The notes under the pieces are model-generated. The model was not told the origin of the DNA, made no database searches, and worked only from the letters and a program-made list of their open reading frames with translations. DNA of 64,000 nucleotides from Robiginitomaculum sp. (GTDB taxonomy: Bacteria > Pseudomonadota > Alphaproteobacteria > Caulobacterales > Maricaulaceae), in the NCBI GenBank assembly GCA_002733605.1, contig NVWK01000002.1:247768-311767 (forward strand). Reading direction: 5' to 3'. A program made the translations under genes and the position numbers. Shown here piece after piece: positions 18,243-28,900 of this stretch. How positions within the stretch are numbered: the first letter of the stretch is position 1; each line of letters begins with the position of its first letter.

Positions 18243-20204
18243 CTAGGCATTTACCCGGGTTTGACGTTTCCTGCGAAACACGGTTTTCACCATATAATAC
18301 AGCGCCCCGACCACAATCATGGCACCCACAATTGTTGCCGCCGGAGCCGCAAAGGCACTGGCGGCGTCCAAAGCTTGGCTCGGGATTAAAAGCCATTTCA
18401 TCGCCCCACCCGCAAGCAGGGTTCCCCCGACAATCAGTGACACCCAATAAGCCCCGAAACCACCCGACTGTTTCGGTGTGTCAGAACTTGTATTTGATTT
18501 CTGGATATAAGCGTCCGGCGTATGTGTTTGCGTAAAATCGCTTTCGCCGGGTCGACGATACTCCTCATTACTGCCTTCGTTCGCAGCTTTGATATCTGCG
18601 ATAACCTGCGCAATATCTCTTGTTTTTTCTGCTGCCACATGTCCATGGCCCACAATTTGATCGGATTGAAGCGAAACGGGTGTCTCTGCATCAAAGACCT
18701 GAACGTCGATTTCAGGGGCATCTGCTTCAGATATATCTGTTTCAGGTGTATCTGCGATAAGCCGATCCAGTTGCTCGCTAACCTCTTCAGCCGCAAGGGC
18801 AATGGGGGAAACAATTGCATCTGTATCGATCGTTGCCACCTCGTCTACAGCACTGTCCTGAACACTATCAGTAACACTGCCTGATACACTGTCTGTAGCA
18901 ATATCCACGTCCATAGGGACGGCAACATCTTCCACCTGAAGATCAATAACAACGTCTGTATCTTCATCTTTGTGCACCAATTCTGTGCCTGCATCTGTAT
19001 CTGTATCTGTATCTGTATCTGTATCTGTATCTGTATCTGTATCTGTATCTGTATCTGTATCTGTATCTGTATCTGTATCTGTATCTGTATCTGTATTTAC
19101 AACTGCAGAATTCGAATCTACTTCCTCGTCCACAGCAATATCCGTAGCAGTGTCCGCATCCAGCTCTTCCGCCAGTTCCGTAACATAATCTACATCCGTA
19201 TCCGGTTCCACATTTTCAACTTCCACATTTTCAGGCCCCGCATTTTCAAGGACCTGCACCACGGCATCAAGATCGGGCTTTGTAACATCCTCAAGCACAA
19301 CTGCGTCCCGGCGTGCGGCCGGCAAAGCCCTCAAGGCATCAATAGCTTGTGACACTTCATCCCCGCCAACTGACTCTGCCTCAGTTTTAGGCTCGGTTTC
19401 TGTGTGCGAAGCGGCAAAGTCCGGTGTCTCGACAACATCGGTTTCAACCTCCTCACGATCAGGTGTATCAGCATCCTTATGTGTATCCATGATATCGACA
19501 TTTGGTGGCTCCACCGCACGCAAGGTCAAAACATTTGCCTGTGTATTCATATGATGGATAGCAATATTATCCTGCGCAGCATACGGCGCTTGCCCCACAA
19601 TGCCTTGCTCTGGAGCAGGTACAGCGTTGCCCGCTACATCGTTAGAGGCCACACTGGTCTTATCAAACACTTCAAGATCTTCGTCCAAAGCCTGTACATC
19701 CAGATCACGTTTCGGCGGCAATTCATGGCGAGGGGCAGCAATAACGCCTTCTGCGACTTCCAAAAACAAGGATTTTTCGGCCGTACGACGGCGCACAAGC
19801 GCGTCTATGACATATGTTTTTCCGTCAATAACACTTTTGACCCATTCATCAAATCCGCTGGCCGCCGCCAGTGGGCGTCCATTGTTCAAAGCATGTAAAA
19901 CGCTCGAAGACAGGAATTTCTGTGGGCCAATATTAAAACTTAACGAAACAAGCGCATCAAACTGGTTTTGGCTCATAGGGGCAAATATATTATCATTGAC
20001 CACATTCTCATAGGCTTCCAAATCAGCCTTTAGTAGATTTTCTGCATCAGTACGGGTGATCGCAGGCTCTTCACTGTCCTTAAAACGGTGACCATATCCG
20101 ATAACACGTTGACCGGAAACAAGCGTTGTTTCTATCGGCCGAAAGCCTTCATAGGCCTTAATAAGCTTCAAACCCGAGCCGGAAATTTCAAATGTGTGCG
20201 CCAT
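18243..20204 (-). CDS. spmX: SpmX-type polar muramidase-like scaffold
   Basis: In Caulobacter, SpmX localises to the stalked pole and recruits or activates the DivJ histidine kinase. In Asticcacaulis it also sets the stalk position. This 653-residue protein has the same architecture. An N-terminal GH24 lysozyme-like domain (about 1-155) has LIKAYEGFRP, IGYGHRF, SQNQFDALVSLSFNIGPQ and the family-typical end ALVRRRTAEKSLFL. A very long acidic, low-complexity linker (about 160-560) includes a Thr-Asp repeat. Two membrane helices lie at the C-terminus (VSLIVGGTLLAGGAM and IVGAMIVVGALYYMV). There is no signal peptide. Start 20204 has GGGA upstream and replaces the longer 20225 frame. The linker is longer and more acidic than I recall for C. 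crescentus, with fewer prolines. A phage endolysin is excluded by the C-terminal helices. Confidence 0.87.
   Translation of the reverse strand: MAHTFEISGSGLKLIKAYEGFRPIETTLVSGQRVIGYGHRFKDSEEPAITRTDAENLLKADLEAYENVVNDNIFAPMSQNQFDALVSLSFNIGPQKFLSSSVLHALNNGRPLAAASGFDEWVKSVIDGKTYVIDALVRRRTAEKSLFLEVAEGVIAAPRHELPPKRDLDVQALDEDLEVFDKTSVASNDVAGNAVPAPEQGIVGQAPYAAQDNIAIHHMNTQANVLTLRAVEPPNVDIMDTHKDADTPDREEVETDVVETPDFAASHTETEPKTEAESVGGDEVSQAIDALRALPAARRDAVVLEDVTKPDLDAVVQVLENAGPENVEVENVEPDTDVDYVTELAEELDADTATDIAVDEEVDSNSAVVNTDTDTDTDTDTDTDTDTDTDTDTDTDTDTDTDTDAGTELVHKDEDTDVVIDLQVEDVAVPMDVDIATDSVSGSVTDSVQDSAVDEVATIDTDAIVSPIALAAEEVSEQLDRLIADTPETDISEADAPEIDVQVFDAETPVSLQSDQIVGHGHVAAEKTRDIAQVIADIKAANEGSNEEYRRPGESDFTQTHTPDAYIQKSNTSSDTPKQSGGFGAYWVSLIVGGTLLAGGAMKWLLIPSQALDAASAFAAPAATIVGAMIVVGALYYMVKTVFRRKRQTRVNA
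18997..19092. repeat. Hexanucleotide microsatellite (GTATCT)16 inside spmX
   Basis: Sixteen perfect copies of GTATCT run without interruption, flanked by one degenerate copy on each side (GCATCT, GTATTT). On the coding strand they give about 17 Thr-Asp pairs in the acidic SpmX linker. Since the unit is 6 bp, slippage would change linker length in steps of two residues and keep the frame. Confidence 0.97.
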
Positions 20205-20294
20205 AGCAATGTCCCAAAAAAACACATAAAATTAGTTAAACAAATGAATTGCAATAAAAATGCCATTTTCCCGCAAAACGGAAAAATTATGGGT

Positions 20295-21701
20295 TTAGAG
20301 CAGAAAAACCGAAGCTAATCCTAAAAAAGCGAAGAATCCAATCACATCGCTCACCGTCGTCACAAACACGGACGAGGCGACCGCAGGATCAGCCCCCGCT
20401 TTTTTCAACCCCAGTGGCACCAGAATACCCGCCAACCCCGCACAAACGAAATTGAAGATCAGGGCCACCCCGATCACCACAGATAAATACGGGTCCTTGA
20501 ACCATATATAGGTAATGCCCGCCAGAAGCACAGCAAACAAAACTCCGTTCATCAGAGCCGCCAGCGCCTCGCGCCGGATCACGCGCCATGTATTGGCCTG
20601 TGTCAAATCACGGGTTACAAGCGCACGAATGGCCACAGTCAAAGCCTGTATACCCGTATTCCCGCCCAGAGAGGCCACAATCGGCATCAAAATCGCCAAC
20701 GCCACCAATTCTGTAATCTCGTCCCGAAATAAAGAAATCACAAAGGACGCACACACGGCCGTCACCAGATTGACCAAAAGCCACGGCGCCCGCGCCCGCA
20801 CTGTGGTCAACGCCGTATCGGTCAGCCCGGCCTCGGACACACCCGCCAACGCCAACATGTCTTCCTTGTTTTCTTCTTGAATGACCTCGACCATATCATC
20901 AACGGTAATCATCCCCGACAACCGCCCGTCCACATCCACCACGGGGGCAGAAATCAAATCATATTTCTCGAACAGATAGGCCACATCTTCCTGATCCATG
21001 TCAGGCGCGATCAAAGCCGGAATAGTCTGCATCACCGATTTCAACGACACATCCCGCCCACACCGGATCAACCCCGAAAGCGGTAAATACCCTAAAGGGC
21101 GAAAATGGGTATCGATAATGTAGAGATCAAAAAACAAATCCGGGAGCGCGTCACCACCCTTTTCACCCTGCGCCCGCATATGATCAATCGCCTGCCCGAC
21201 CGTCCAGAACTCCGGCGCGGCGACAAATTCGCGCTGCATCAAACGACCAGCGGTCTCGTGGTCGAAGGCGAAGCTGGCCTCGACTTCCTCCCGATGGCGG
21301 TCAGGCAAGGCCGCCATCACTTCGGCGCGGCGATGCACGTGTAACTCTTCAATCAACTGGGTCGCGTCATCACTATCAAGCTCGGCAACCGCTTCACTGA
21401 TCTGCTTTGGCCCCAACAAAGACAACACGTCTTCGACCACCTCGTCTTCAAGCTCGGCCAGCACGGACGGGATTAACACATCCGCCGTCAATTTGATCAG
21501 GGTTTCGCGGGCATCACCCGACAATTGCTCGAACATATCGGCAATATCGGCAGGGTGTTCCCCGTCCATCAAAATCCGGATGCTATCATGGTCTTTTCTG
21601 GCAATCGCAAGCCGCAAAGCCGCAATACTATTCGCGTCCAGATCCGCCGCACTCATGGAGAGTTCATGGGCTTGATCCAGCGGATCATTATACTCGCTCA
21701 T
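20295..21701 (-). CDS. mgtE: Magnesium transporter MgtE
   Basis: MgtE is an inner-membrane, Mg2+-gated channel. The cytoplasmic N domain (about 30-155) has repeated acidic helices (HPADIADMFEQL, LDSDDATQLIEEL). The CBS pair (about 160-290) includes YDLISAPVVDVDGRLSGMITVDD. The five-helix membrane domain has the family pore motif LGGNTGIQALTVAIRAL. Start 21701 (MSEYND) follows AAAGGAGGGGGT and is clearly better than the upstream 21761 frame. The length of 468 residues is normal. No M-box or other Mg2+ riboswitch is visible upstream. Confidence 0.95.
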   Translation of the reverse strand: MSEYNDPLDQAHELSMSAADLDANSIAALRLAIARKDHDSIRILMDGEHPADIADMFEQLSGDARETLIKLTADVLIPSVLAELEDEVVEDVLSLLGPKQISEAVAELDSDDATQLIEELHVHRRAEVMAALPDRHREEVEASFAFDHETAGRLMQREFVAAPEFWTVGQAIDHMRAQGEKGGDALPDLFFDLYIIDTHFRPLGYLPLSGLIRCGRDVSLKSVMQTIPALIAPDMDQEDVAYLFEKYDLISAPVVDVDGRLSGMITVDDMVEVIQEENKEDMLALAGVSEAGLTDTALTTVRARAPWLLVNLVTAVCASFVISLFRDEITELVALAILMPIVASLGGNTGIQALTVAIRALVTRDLTQANTWRVIRREALAALMNGVLFAVLLAGITYIWFKDPYLSVVIGVALIFNFVCAGLAGILVPLGLKKAGADPAVASSVFVTTVSDVIGFFAFLGLASVFLL

Positions 21702-21884
21702 ACCCCCTCCTTTCTGTGTGTCACCCAAATTACAATGAATTAGAAATGGATTATAGACCACTGCGCCTGCGCGCAGTCAGAGTTATACCGAGATTCCCCG
21801 CCCAGACCAGACATTATCTCCAAACATTTTATGACAGCCAAAATGCATCTTTCTCTACGGGGTAAAATAGCCTAGCTTTCCAAG

Positions 21885-23048
21885 ATGGAACTTAAGATAA
21901 AAAATCGGGATGCACGGCGTCTCTGGCTTCACGCCCAGGGCTTGGCACAAACACCAACCGGCCCCCTCGATATACTTGAAACCATCAAGACTCTGGGGTT
22001 TGTACAACTGGATACAATCCGCAATATCGCGCGCGCCCATCATCATATTTTATGGAGCCGCAATCAAAACTACCGCGAACCCATGCTCAATATCCAACTC
22101 GCAGACCAGCGCAATATTTTTGAACATTTTACCCATGACGCCTCCGTCATCCCGATGGAGTTCTACCCATACTGGACACGCCAATTCGAACGGTTGGGCA
22201 CACGCGTCGCCCAATACGCCAGCTATAAAACTGCGCGAAAAATCATACATCCCGAAAAGATTAGAGAACGCATTGTCAATGAAGGCCCTCTCTCCACCCA
22301 TGCATTTCAAAGCGAGGGTGTTAAAAAGAAAGGCATGTGGAACCGACCACCCCACAAAGTCCTGCTGGATCAAATGTGGTATGCGGGCGAACTATCAACT
22401 GCCCACCGTACCAATTTTATCAAATATTATGATGTGCCGGAACGCATTATTCCCGCAGAAATCACAAACGTCATCAAACCGGATGCAGATCAGATAGACT
22501 GGCTGTGCACGCAGGCTCTAGAGCGCTTGGCCTTCGGCACACTCGGCGAAATCCAGCGGTTTTGGGGGGCCATGAGTGCCCACGACGTCCGTATATGGGC
22601 CAAACAAAACGCACACAAACTCATCCCCGTACAGATCGAAACCGCAGACGGGAACTGGATCAAATCCTATGCGTGCGACACCATCCGGCACCTTCTGCAA
22701 ACCACGCCCGCCCCGACAAAGCGCCTGCGTATTTTAAACCCGTTTGATCCGGCCGTCCGCGACCGCAAACGGCTTGCGGATGTATTCGGGTTTGAATACC
22801 GCATCGAAATTTTCGTGCCCGCCGCCCAGCGCAAATTCGGCTATTATGTTTACCCCCTGCTTGAGGGTGATAAAATGGTTGGCCGCATCGATGCCAAAGC
22901 CGACCGCAAAGCCGGACAGATTATCGTACGAAAAGTTTGGCCTGAACCGGGACTAAAATGGACGCCCGCGCGTCAAGACAAATTGGACGCAGAACTGCAA
23001 CGCCTCGCCAATTTTATCGGCATGGACACAGTTATCTGGCAAAGTTAA
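21885..23048 (+). CDS. YcaQ-type winged-helix DNA glycosylase
   Basis: This protein belongs to the HTH_42/YcaQ family. E. coli YcaQ unhooks interstrand DNA crosslinks and AlkX-type relatives excise bulky alkyl adducts. The N-terminus has LGFVQLDTIRNIARAHHHILWSR, a strong family signature containing the conserved Q-x-D. Later segments include THDASVIPMEFYPYW and a C-terminal GRIDAKADRKAGQIIVRKVW, also typical. At 387 residues it matches the family. It stands alone, with the mgtE promoter region 180 bp upstream and a convergent protease gene downstream. Confidence 0.88.
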   Translation: MELKIKNRDARRLWLHAQGLAQTPTGPLDILETIKTLGFVQLDTIRNIARAHHHILWSRNQNYREPMLNIQLADQRNIFEHFTHDASVIPMEFYPYWTRQFERLGTRVAQYASYKTARKIIHPEKIRERIVNEGPLSTHAFQSEGVKKKGMWNRPPHKVLLDQMWYAGELSTAHRTNFIKYYDVPERIIPAEITNVIKPDADQIDWLCTQALERLAFGTLGEIQRFWGAMSAHDVRIWAKQNAHKLIPVQIETADGNWIKSYACDTIRHLLQTTPAPTKRLRILNPFDPAVRDRKRLADVFGFEYRIEIFVPAAQRKFGYYVYPLLEGDKMVGRIDAKADRKAGQIIVRKVWPEPGLKWTPARQDKLDAELQRLANFIGMDTVIWQS

Positions 23049-23073
23049 AAATCCGGATATGCAGACAGACGGC

Positions 23074-25755
23074 CTAAAGCACATCCAGCCCGTCCAGCAA
23101 GAAATCCTCTAACAAGGCATCCAAACCCCGATCAACTCCGAGCGCATCTTCGTCATCAGGAAATGTAAAGGGCGCATCCTCATAGGACGTATTTGCCAAG
23201 AAATCGGCAATCCAGTCTTGGCGTGCAAGCGGCAGAAGGCCTCTTTCCAGCACAGTATCAAGTACAGGCGAAGTATACACACTGTCAGAAACATTCACCG
23301 CCCCGCTCGGGCCAATTTGCGCCAGCGCGGAAAGATTATGATACTGCCCGTTGATCAACAAATATTCGATATCGGTCAGCGTATCGACACCATCAACTCC
23401 GCCGTTATTATGGCGCACTTGATAACTGCCATCCCCGTTATTCGTAATCGTATACTCCGAAAGGGAGCTACCGGAATACACGGCATAATCCAGACCACTA
23501 CCGCCATCAAGCTGGTCATTCCCTGCCCCTCCGATCAAAACATCGTTGCCCGTACCACCGGATAATGTGTCTGCACCCGCATCACCGGAAAGACGATCAG
23601 CCCCCGCGTCACCGGTAATCGTGTCATCACCATCACCGCCACCGAGAATATCATTACCATTGGCGCCATGAATCGTATCATCACCGCCCATGCCGGTATA
23701 TGTATCGGCCCCGGAAGTCCCGGCGTAATTGACCGCCGCCTCTGCACCCGTAAGCGTATAATCCACGCCGTTAATCCGCAAAAACTCGATATTTCTCAGC
23801 GTATCCGTACCATCCGCACCGCCATTATTATGCGCCACAGTAAATGTACCATTGCCGTTGTCTGTAATCGTATAGTCCGAAATAGAACTGCCTGAATAGG
23901 CGGCGTAATCTATACCCCCTCCGCCGTTGAGAATATCATTGCCACCATTGCCGGTCAGCACATTGCCAACAGAGTTACCGGTAATCGTATCCGCCCCCGA
24001 ACCACCAATCGCATTTTCAATGATCACCCCGCGCGCAATCGAAATCACACCTTCAATACCGTTCACATTTGAAAAGCTTTCCGCCGCCAGATTGATCTGC
24101 TGGTTTTGCGAATACCCCGAAAAATCAAGCGTATCAATCCCGCCCGTATCGTAAATGCTGAGAGACGGCGCCCGATTAAAATTCGCGAAATTATGGACAT
24201 TATTGGCCCCGGTCTCGGTCGAGTTAAACCCGTAAACAGTATCCCCGTTCCGGGTTGTGGTATTGGCACCGTATAAGTCCTGTATCGCCACAATATCGGC
24301 AATTTGCAGCCCCAGCACATAGCGGAAATCACCAAAATACCCACTTTCGTTCTGGTCAAAATACGACATCACCGAATAGGCCCAGCTATCGTTCAAATAA
24401 ATATTATCCACATTATAGGTCGCTTCACCATTATAAGGACCCGCATGCCCCAAACCGAGCGCATGACCGATTTCGTGCAAAAACGTTTGATATGTATAAC
24501 TATCCACATTGACATTTCCGTTCTGCCACGTCGCATTCACATTGACAGTCGAGCTTTGAATGACACTTCCGATTGTCGTATTTGAATTAAACGCCCCGTC
24601 TTCATCATTGCTAAAAACAATCATCCCGCCCGTCGTAACTGCGCTAAACACCAATGGCGTCACATCCGACCAAGCCTGAAGCGCACGGATGGCCAGCGCT
24701 TGTGCACCAACCTCCAAACCCGTGATATTATAGGTGATCTCTGTAACCCCATACGCTTGGCGGGCACTGTATTCATCGGTTAGGAAATGCGCCACCTGAT
24801 CGACCGTGCGCTCGACCAATGTCGGCAGCTCTTTCACCGTAATCGCATACTGCCCATCAGAATTGACAGAACTGGCCCCGATATAATACACGCCGGAAGT
24901 CTCTGCGATGAAGGTCATTTTAGCGTTTAAATCCGGCCCGCTATCATCATTACTTTTCACCACATTACCATTGGCATCATAAAGCGTCAGAAACGGGTCT
25001 TCCAAAACATCGGAACCGGTCCCGTCACTGGCAAAACTATAGCGTTGCCCTGCCACCAGAGTAATCGCAAACCAGTCCGAATCGCTCGTTGTCTCCAACA
25101 CACCCGAAACCGAGCCATTGACAATCGCCGTTGCCGTGGTCGCGGTACTGGCCGCAATATCCCCGGACGTGCCATTGGTCTCGAACAGGGAGAGTGTGTA
25201 ATCACCCGTGACCGTCGTGCCACTAGAATTCGCATACGCTTCTGCGGAGACATAATATGTACCCGTTGTCGTCACAGTAAACGTCAAAAGGGAATTGGTC
25301 ACATCCCCTAAAATAATATCATCATTGGTCGCAAGCTCGACCCCATTTGCGTCAAAAAGACGGAGGAGCGGATCGGAAAGCGGCGAGGATGTGCCCGTGC
25401 CAAGCATGGAAATATCATAAGTTTGTCCGGCCTCTAAAGTGACAGAAAACCAGTCCGTATCACCTGAAACATCTATCGTGCTATTAATCTGGCTGTTAAC
25501 CGCAATGGTGGCCGTTGTGCTGACATCTCCGGGGATGGTCGTAAAATCTGGCCCGCCAGCCTGAAAATTCGGGGTCTGAAAACCCGGGTTTTGTGCGTAA
25601 GAATACGTTTCGATTCCGCCGATATGCCCATCTATAGAAGAAACAAAATCATCCGTGAGTTTTAAACCCAAACTCGCGTCCTCATATACATCCAATACGG
25701 TTTCGGAACCAACCGTATCAAAATCAAACCCGTCTTGAGATATTTTCGTGTACAT
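23074..25755 (-). CDS. Serralysin-like M10 metalloprotease with PPC and RTX domains
   Basis: This is a secreted zinc protease of 893 residues. Two PPC-type beta-sandwich domains (about 75-205 and 208-310; DWFSVTLEAGQ and DWFAITLVAGQ) precede the catalytic domain. The zinc site is HEIGHALGLGH and the Met-turn is YSVMSYFD. RTX calcium-binding nonapeptides follow (GGSGADTITG, GNGGNDILNGGGG, GAGNDQLDGGSG and others). The C-terminal 50 residues are acidic and end in LDGLDVL, like a type I secretion signal. There is no N-terminal signal peptide, in keeping with type I export. The start follows AAGGAGATTGACTG. No ABC exporter or membrane fusion protein is adjacent, so export must rely on genes elsewhere. 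PPC domains placed N-terminal to the catalytic domain are unusual for serralysins. Confidence 0.92.
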   Translation of the reverse strand: MYTKISQDGFDFDTVGSETVLDVYEDASLGLKLTDDFVSSIDGHIGGIETYSYAQNPGFQTPNFQAGGPDFTTIPGDVSTTATIAVNSQINSTIDVSGDTDWFSVTLEAGQTYDISMLGTGTSSPLSDPLLRLFDANGVELATNDDIILGDVTNSLLTFTVTTTGTYYVSAEAYANSSGTTVTGDYTLSLFETNGTSGDIAASTATTATAIVNGSVSGVLETTSDSDWFAITLVAGQRYSFASDGTGSDVLEDPFLTLYDANGNVVKSNDDSGPDLNAKMTFIAETSGVYYIGASSVNSDGQYAITVKELPTLVERTVDQVAHFLTDEYSARQAYGVTEITYNITGLEVGAQALAIRALQAWSDVTPLVFSAVTTGGMIVFSNDEDGAFNSNTTIGSVIQSSTVNVNATWQNGNVNVDSYTYQTFLHEIGHALGLGHAGPYNGEATYNVDNIYLNDSWAYSVMSYFDQNESGYFGDFRYVLGLQIADIVAIQDLYGANTTTRNGDTVYGFNSTETGANNVHNFANFNRAPSLSIYDTGGIDTLDFSGYSQNQQINLAAESFSNVNGIEGVISIARGVIIENAIGGSGADTITGNSVGNVLTGNGGNDILNGGGGIDYAAYSGSSISDYTITDNGNGTFTVAHNNGGADGTDTLRNIEFLRINGVDYTLTGAEAAVNYAGTSGADTYTGMGGDDTIHGANGNDILGGGDGDDTITGDAGADRLSGDAGADTLSGGTGNDVLIGGAGNDQLDGGSGLDYAVYSGSSLSEYTITNNGDGSYQVRHNNGGVDGVDTLTDIEYLLINGQYHNLSALAQIGPSGAVNVSDSVYTSPVLDTVLERGLLPLARQDWIADFLANTSYEDAPFTFPDDEDALGVDRGLDALLEDFLLDGLDVL

Positions 25756-25930
25756 CAGTCAATCTCCTTATCTTCACATAAAGAACGCCCAGAACCTTTA
25801 AGATTCTATGATGAAGCCCCGCAAATAGCAATTAAGAATAGCAATTGGCGCCGCCCACGAGAATGAACTTTCTGTGAGCGCACCTCGTAAAACCCGATTT
25901 TTGCACAAATCCGGGATTTACAGCCCAATA

Positions 25931-28900
25931 TTATGAGAGCGTGTTTTTCCTGTTGGCAAAGAACCAGAGCGCGTCTTTACCCGGCAAGAAAAAATATCCG
26001 CCCCCACGCATTTGCGTATAGGCATTTAAATTCGGAATGCGAATATCCCCGTCAGGATGCTGGATCGTGAACCGGCCCTGCCCCCCTGCACCTGTACCCG
26101 CACCTGTGCCCAAACCTGTACCCTGACCCGCAATCGGATCGGCCTCGTCGCGCAAGCCGTTAAATTTCGGCGAACCAAGCCATGTTTTTTGAACAAATTC
26201 AAACTGCCGCTCAATATCCGCATTGACGCAAACAAAAAATGTGCCCGTCTCTTCATGCTTCTCGGCCCGGCCATAATGACGACCCCTGCGTAAAATCCGG
26301 TGCCGGTTGGCAATAAACAAAGAATTGCTATCTTCAGGATCAATACTGTCACGCGGGAAAGTCCGGCGCACATGCGACCCGATCGGACATTTATGCCCTT
26401 GCGGATCATCGCGCCCATACAAAAACTCGTTATCCGCACGGCTCAATTTTGTCTTGCCCAGCGCATTGACCTTATGGGGATCATTTATAGAGATCGGTGC
26501 GCCGAGGGGTTTTTCAATATCGAACGGACACATCACCAAAGGCCGTCCATCCATTTTCCGGCCCACCATCATTTCCTTGATATATTTTACCTCAAGCGGT
26601 TTGTTCAAATCTCCAAACACGCCTCCCGTGTTTGGGCCTGTTTTTGAACCGGTAGAGCCTTGCTGCGCTTCAACATATTTAAGCGCATCACGGTTCAGCC
26701 CGTACACATCCTGCTTCAACTCGCGAATAACAATATAACTACCGTTCACACCAAGATCGCGCAGACCCGCGCCCGTCTCTGTTTCAAAGTGCGGATAACG
26801 CTGTGGAATTTCGGTCGAGATGGACGGCAGGACATTGCTTGCATCCGCACGCGCCGACAATTGCGGCGACGGCGGGAAATATCCCCGATTGTCCCGATAG
26901 CCCAGCACAAATTCACCCGGCTCGACAATATGAAGCGATCCGGGGTTGCGTTTAGCCCCGCGCGTCCCGTTCAAGATCGGCTGGGAAATCCCGTCCGCAA
27001 ATCCGAACGGCTCTGTATTTTCCGGCACGGGCGGCTTCTTGTTTCCGTGCGAGGTTTTCGAATGCCATTTATTAAACGTTTTGATCTTTTTCCATTTCAA
27101 ACTTCCCAAACCGGCTTTCGGTTTAAGCCCGCTCTCAAGTCCTGCATTTCTTACGTCATAGACAAGAATGACCGCCAGCGTCTCGCGCCCGCCCCATGTC
27201 CATGTATCGGCCCCGTTCTCGTCAACATCCCCTAAAATATTGCGGTGGCTTTTGTCATACATGCCGCTAGAAAACGTCTCTGAAAATTTCAAAGGCTTGT
27301 CTTGATCATAGGCCGTCTCCACGTCAAATTTTTCATCCAGCAACGACGAGAGCCCGAGCGCCCGCATACCGCCCTCCGAAATACCGACATAGGCCGTCTT
27401 GCCCTCGGGCTTCACATCGCCAAAATCAATTTTACCCTTGATGTCATCCAGCCATTTGGCCAAATCCAAACCGGAAGCTTCCCGGTCATCACCCTTCGCC
27501 TCGACCACATAACAGGCCCCATGTGACAGATGGCCATTGCCGCCAAACAACATGCTTTGAATTTTACGGGCTTGCAAAACCGAATCCGGTCTCGGGATCG
27601 AGCGAAACAAATCGAGCCAGGCCTGCGCCGCACTTGGCGACAACGCGTCCTTGGTCAACCCGTCGCGTATCAAAGCGTTTCGCCTAATCGTATCCGCAGT
27701 CAAAGTTGGATAGGCCGAATACCAAAACGGTGTGGGACGGGTTGAACGCCGGGCAAACCGCTTGAACCGGTCTCCGTCCTCTGTGCCTTTATTAAAGATA
27801 CCGACAACTTCGGGAAACCCCTCGCAATGGCTCCACGCCGCATTGAGACCCGCATTGGCATTGGTGACAAAATCCTCAAGATAGCTTTCAAAGCTACCAT
27901 CATAATTAGAGGCAAAAATATAGTTGTTCGTACCGGGTAAATGCACCCAACGCGCATAATGTACCGTCCCGACATTGGCCAGAAATCCCGGCCTGAACAT
28001 ATTACGGCCCAACAGATTGCCCAGTATTTGCAATGACAAGGGCAGGGTAAACCGCCTGCGGAAATTTTCCGGAATCAAACGCTGTATACTCATCATATGG
28101 TTTTGGGCCCCGAACGTGTTTTCAGTCTCGAGCATATCCTTGCCCACATCCGTATAGGGATTGTCATAGCGGGGCGTATTGTTCTTTTCCGAAACCCGCA
28201 AAATCATAAACAAAGCGCCGACAATCACAGCCAGCGCGATTAGGGTTAGCGGCATGGCCAGTGACAAGGCCGATAAAATCGCCAATATTTTCCCCGTCGT
28301 CAAAGCCTGCCAATTAAGCACAATTACCCACGCCACAGGCACACCGATCAACACGGCTTTGCCGGTTTTGGCTTTACGCCCATCAGACCAGTGCAGCGTC
28401 TGAAACGCGGCCTTATACCCGAAAAAGCTCACAACGCTCAGCAACAGCGGCAGGGCAATGCCCGCCCATACGAAAAATAACCACCCATTTAGAAACAAGC
28501 CAATTTCCGCGCGTGTGAAAAAACTCGCAACAAAAATAACCGACATCCCGATCCCGAACACGGCCCACGCACCGTAGCCGACGACCAATTTACCAATTGC
28601 ACTCTTTTCAACCGCCCTGCGCATAGACATCGGCATATGGGCAAACACTGCATACACGCATAATGCCAACACACTCGCCAGCAATAACGGTACCCAAACC
28701 AGTTCCGACAACTGCGCCGACAGGGTACCGTCCCCATGCCCATACCATGTATTTTCAATAATCAAGGTCGGGGTTTCACTGTGAATCGCCCCGAAAAACG
28801 TTGTCCCCAAAACGATCAAATATCCGCAAATAACAATCGCACTTACAAAATAAACCTGCGCATACAACCGTGAAATCATAAACTTCAATATCAAAACGAC

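Noticed and set aside
18997..19092. CRISPR array
   Set aside because: Repeats are 6 bp and directly adjacent without spacers, and there are no cas genes.
18972..19352. A plus-strand ORF made of (Cys-Ile)n across the spmX microsatellite
   Set aside because: It is a shadow of the hexanucleotide repeat read on the wrong strand and has no ribosome binding site or family match.
18243..20204. Phage endolysin in a prophage
   Set aside because: The lysozyme domain is followed by a long acidic linker and two membrane helices, as in SpmX, and no phage genes surround it.
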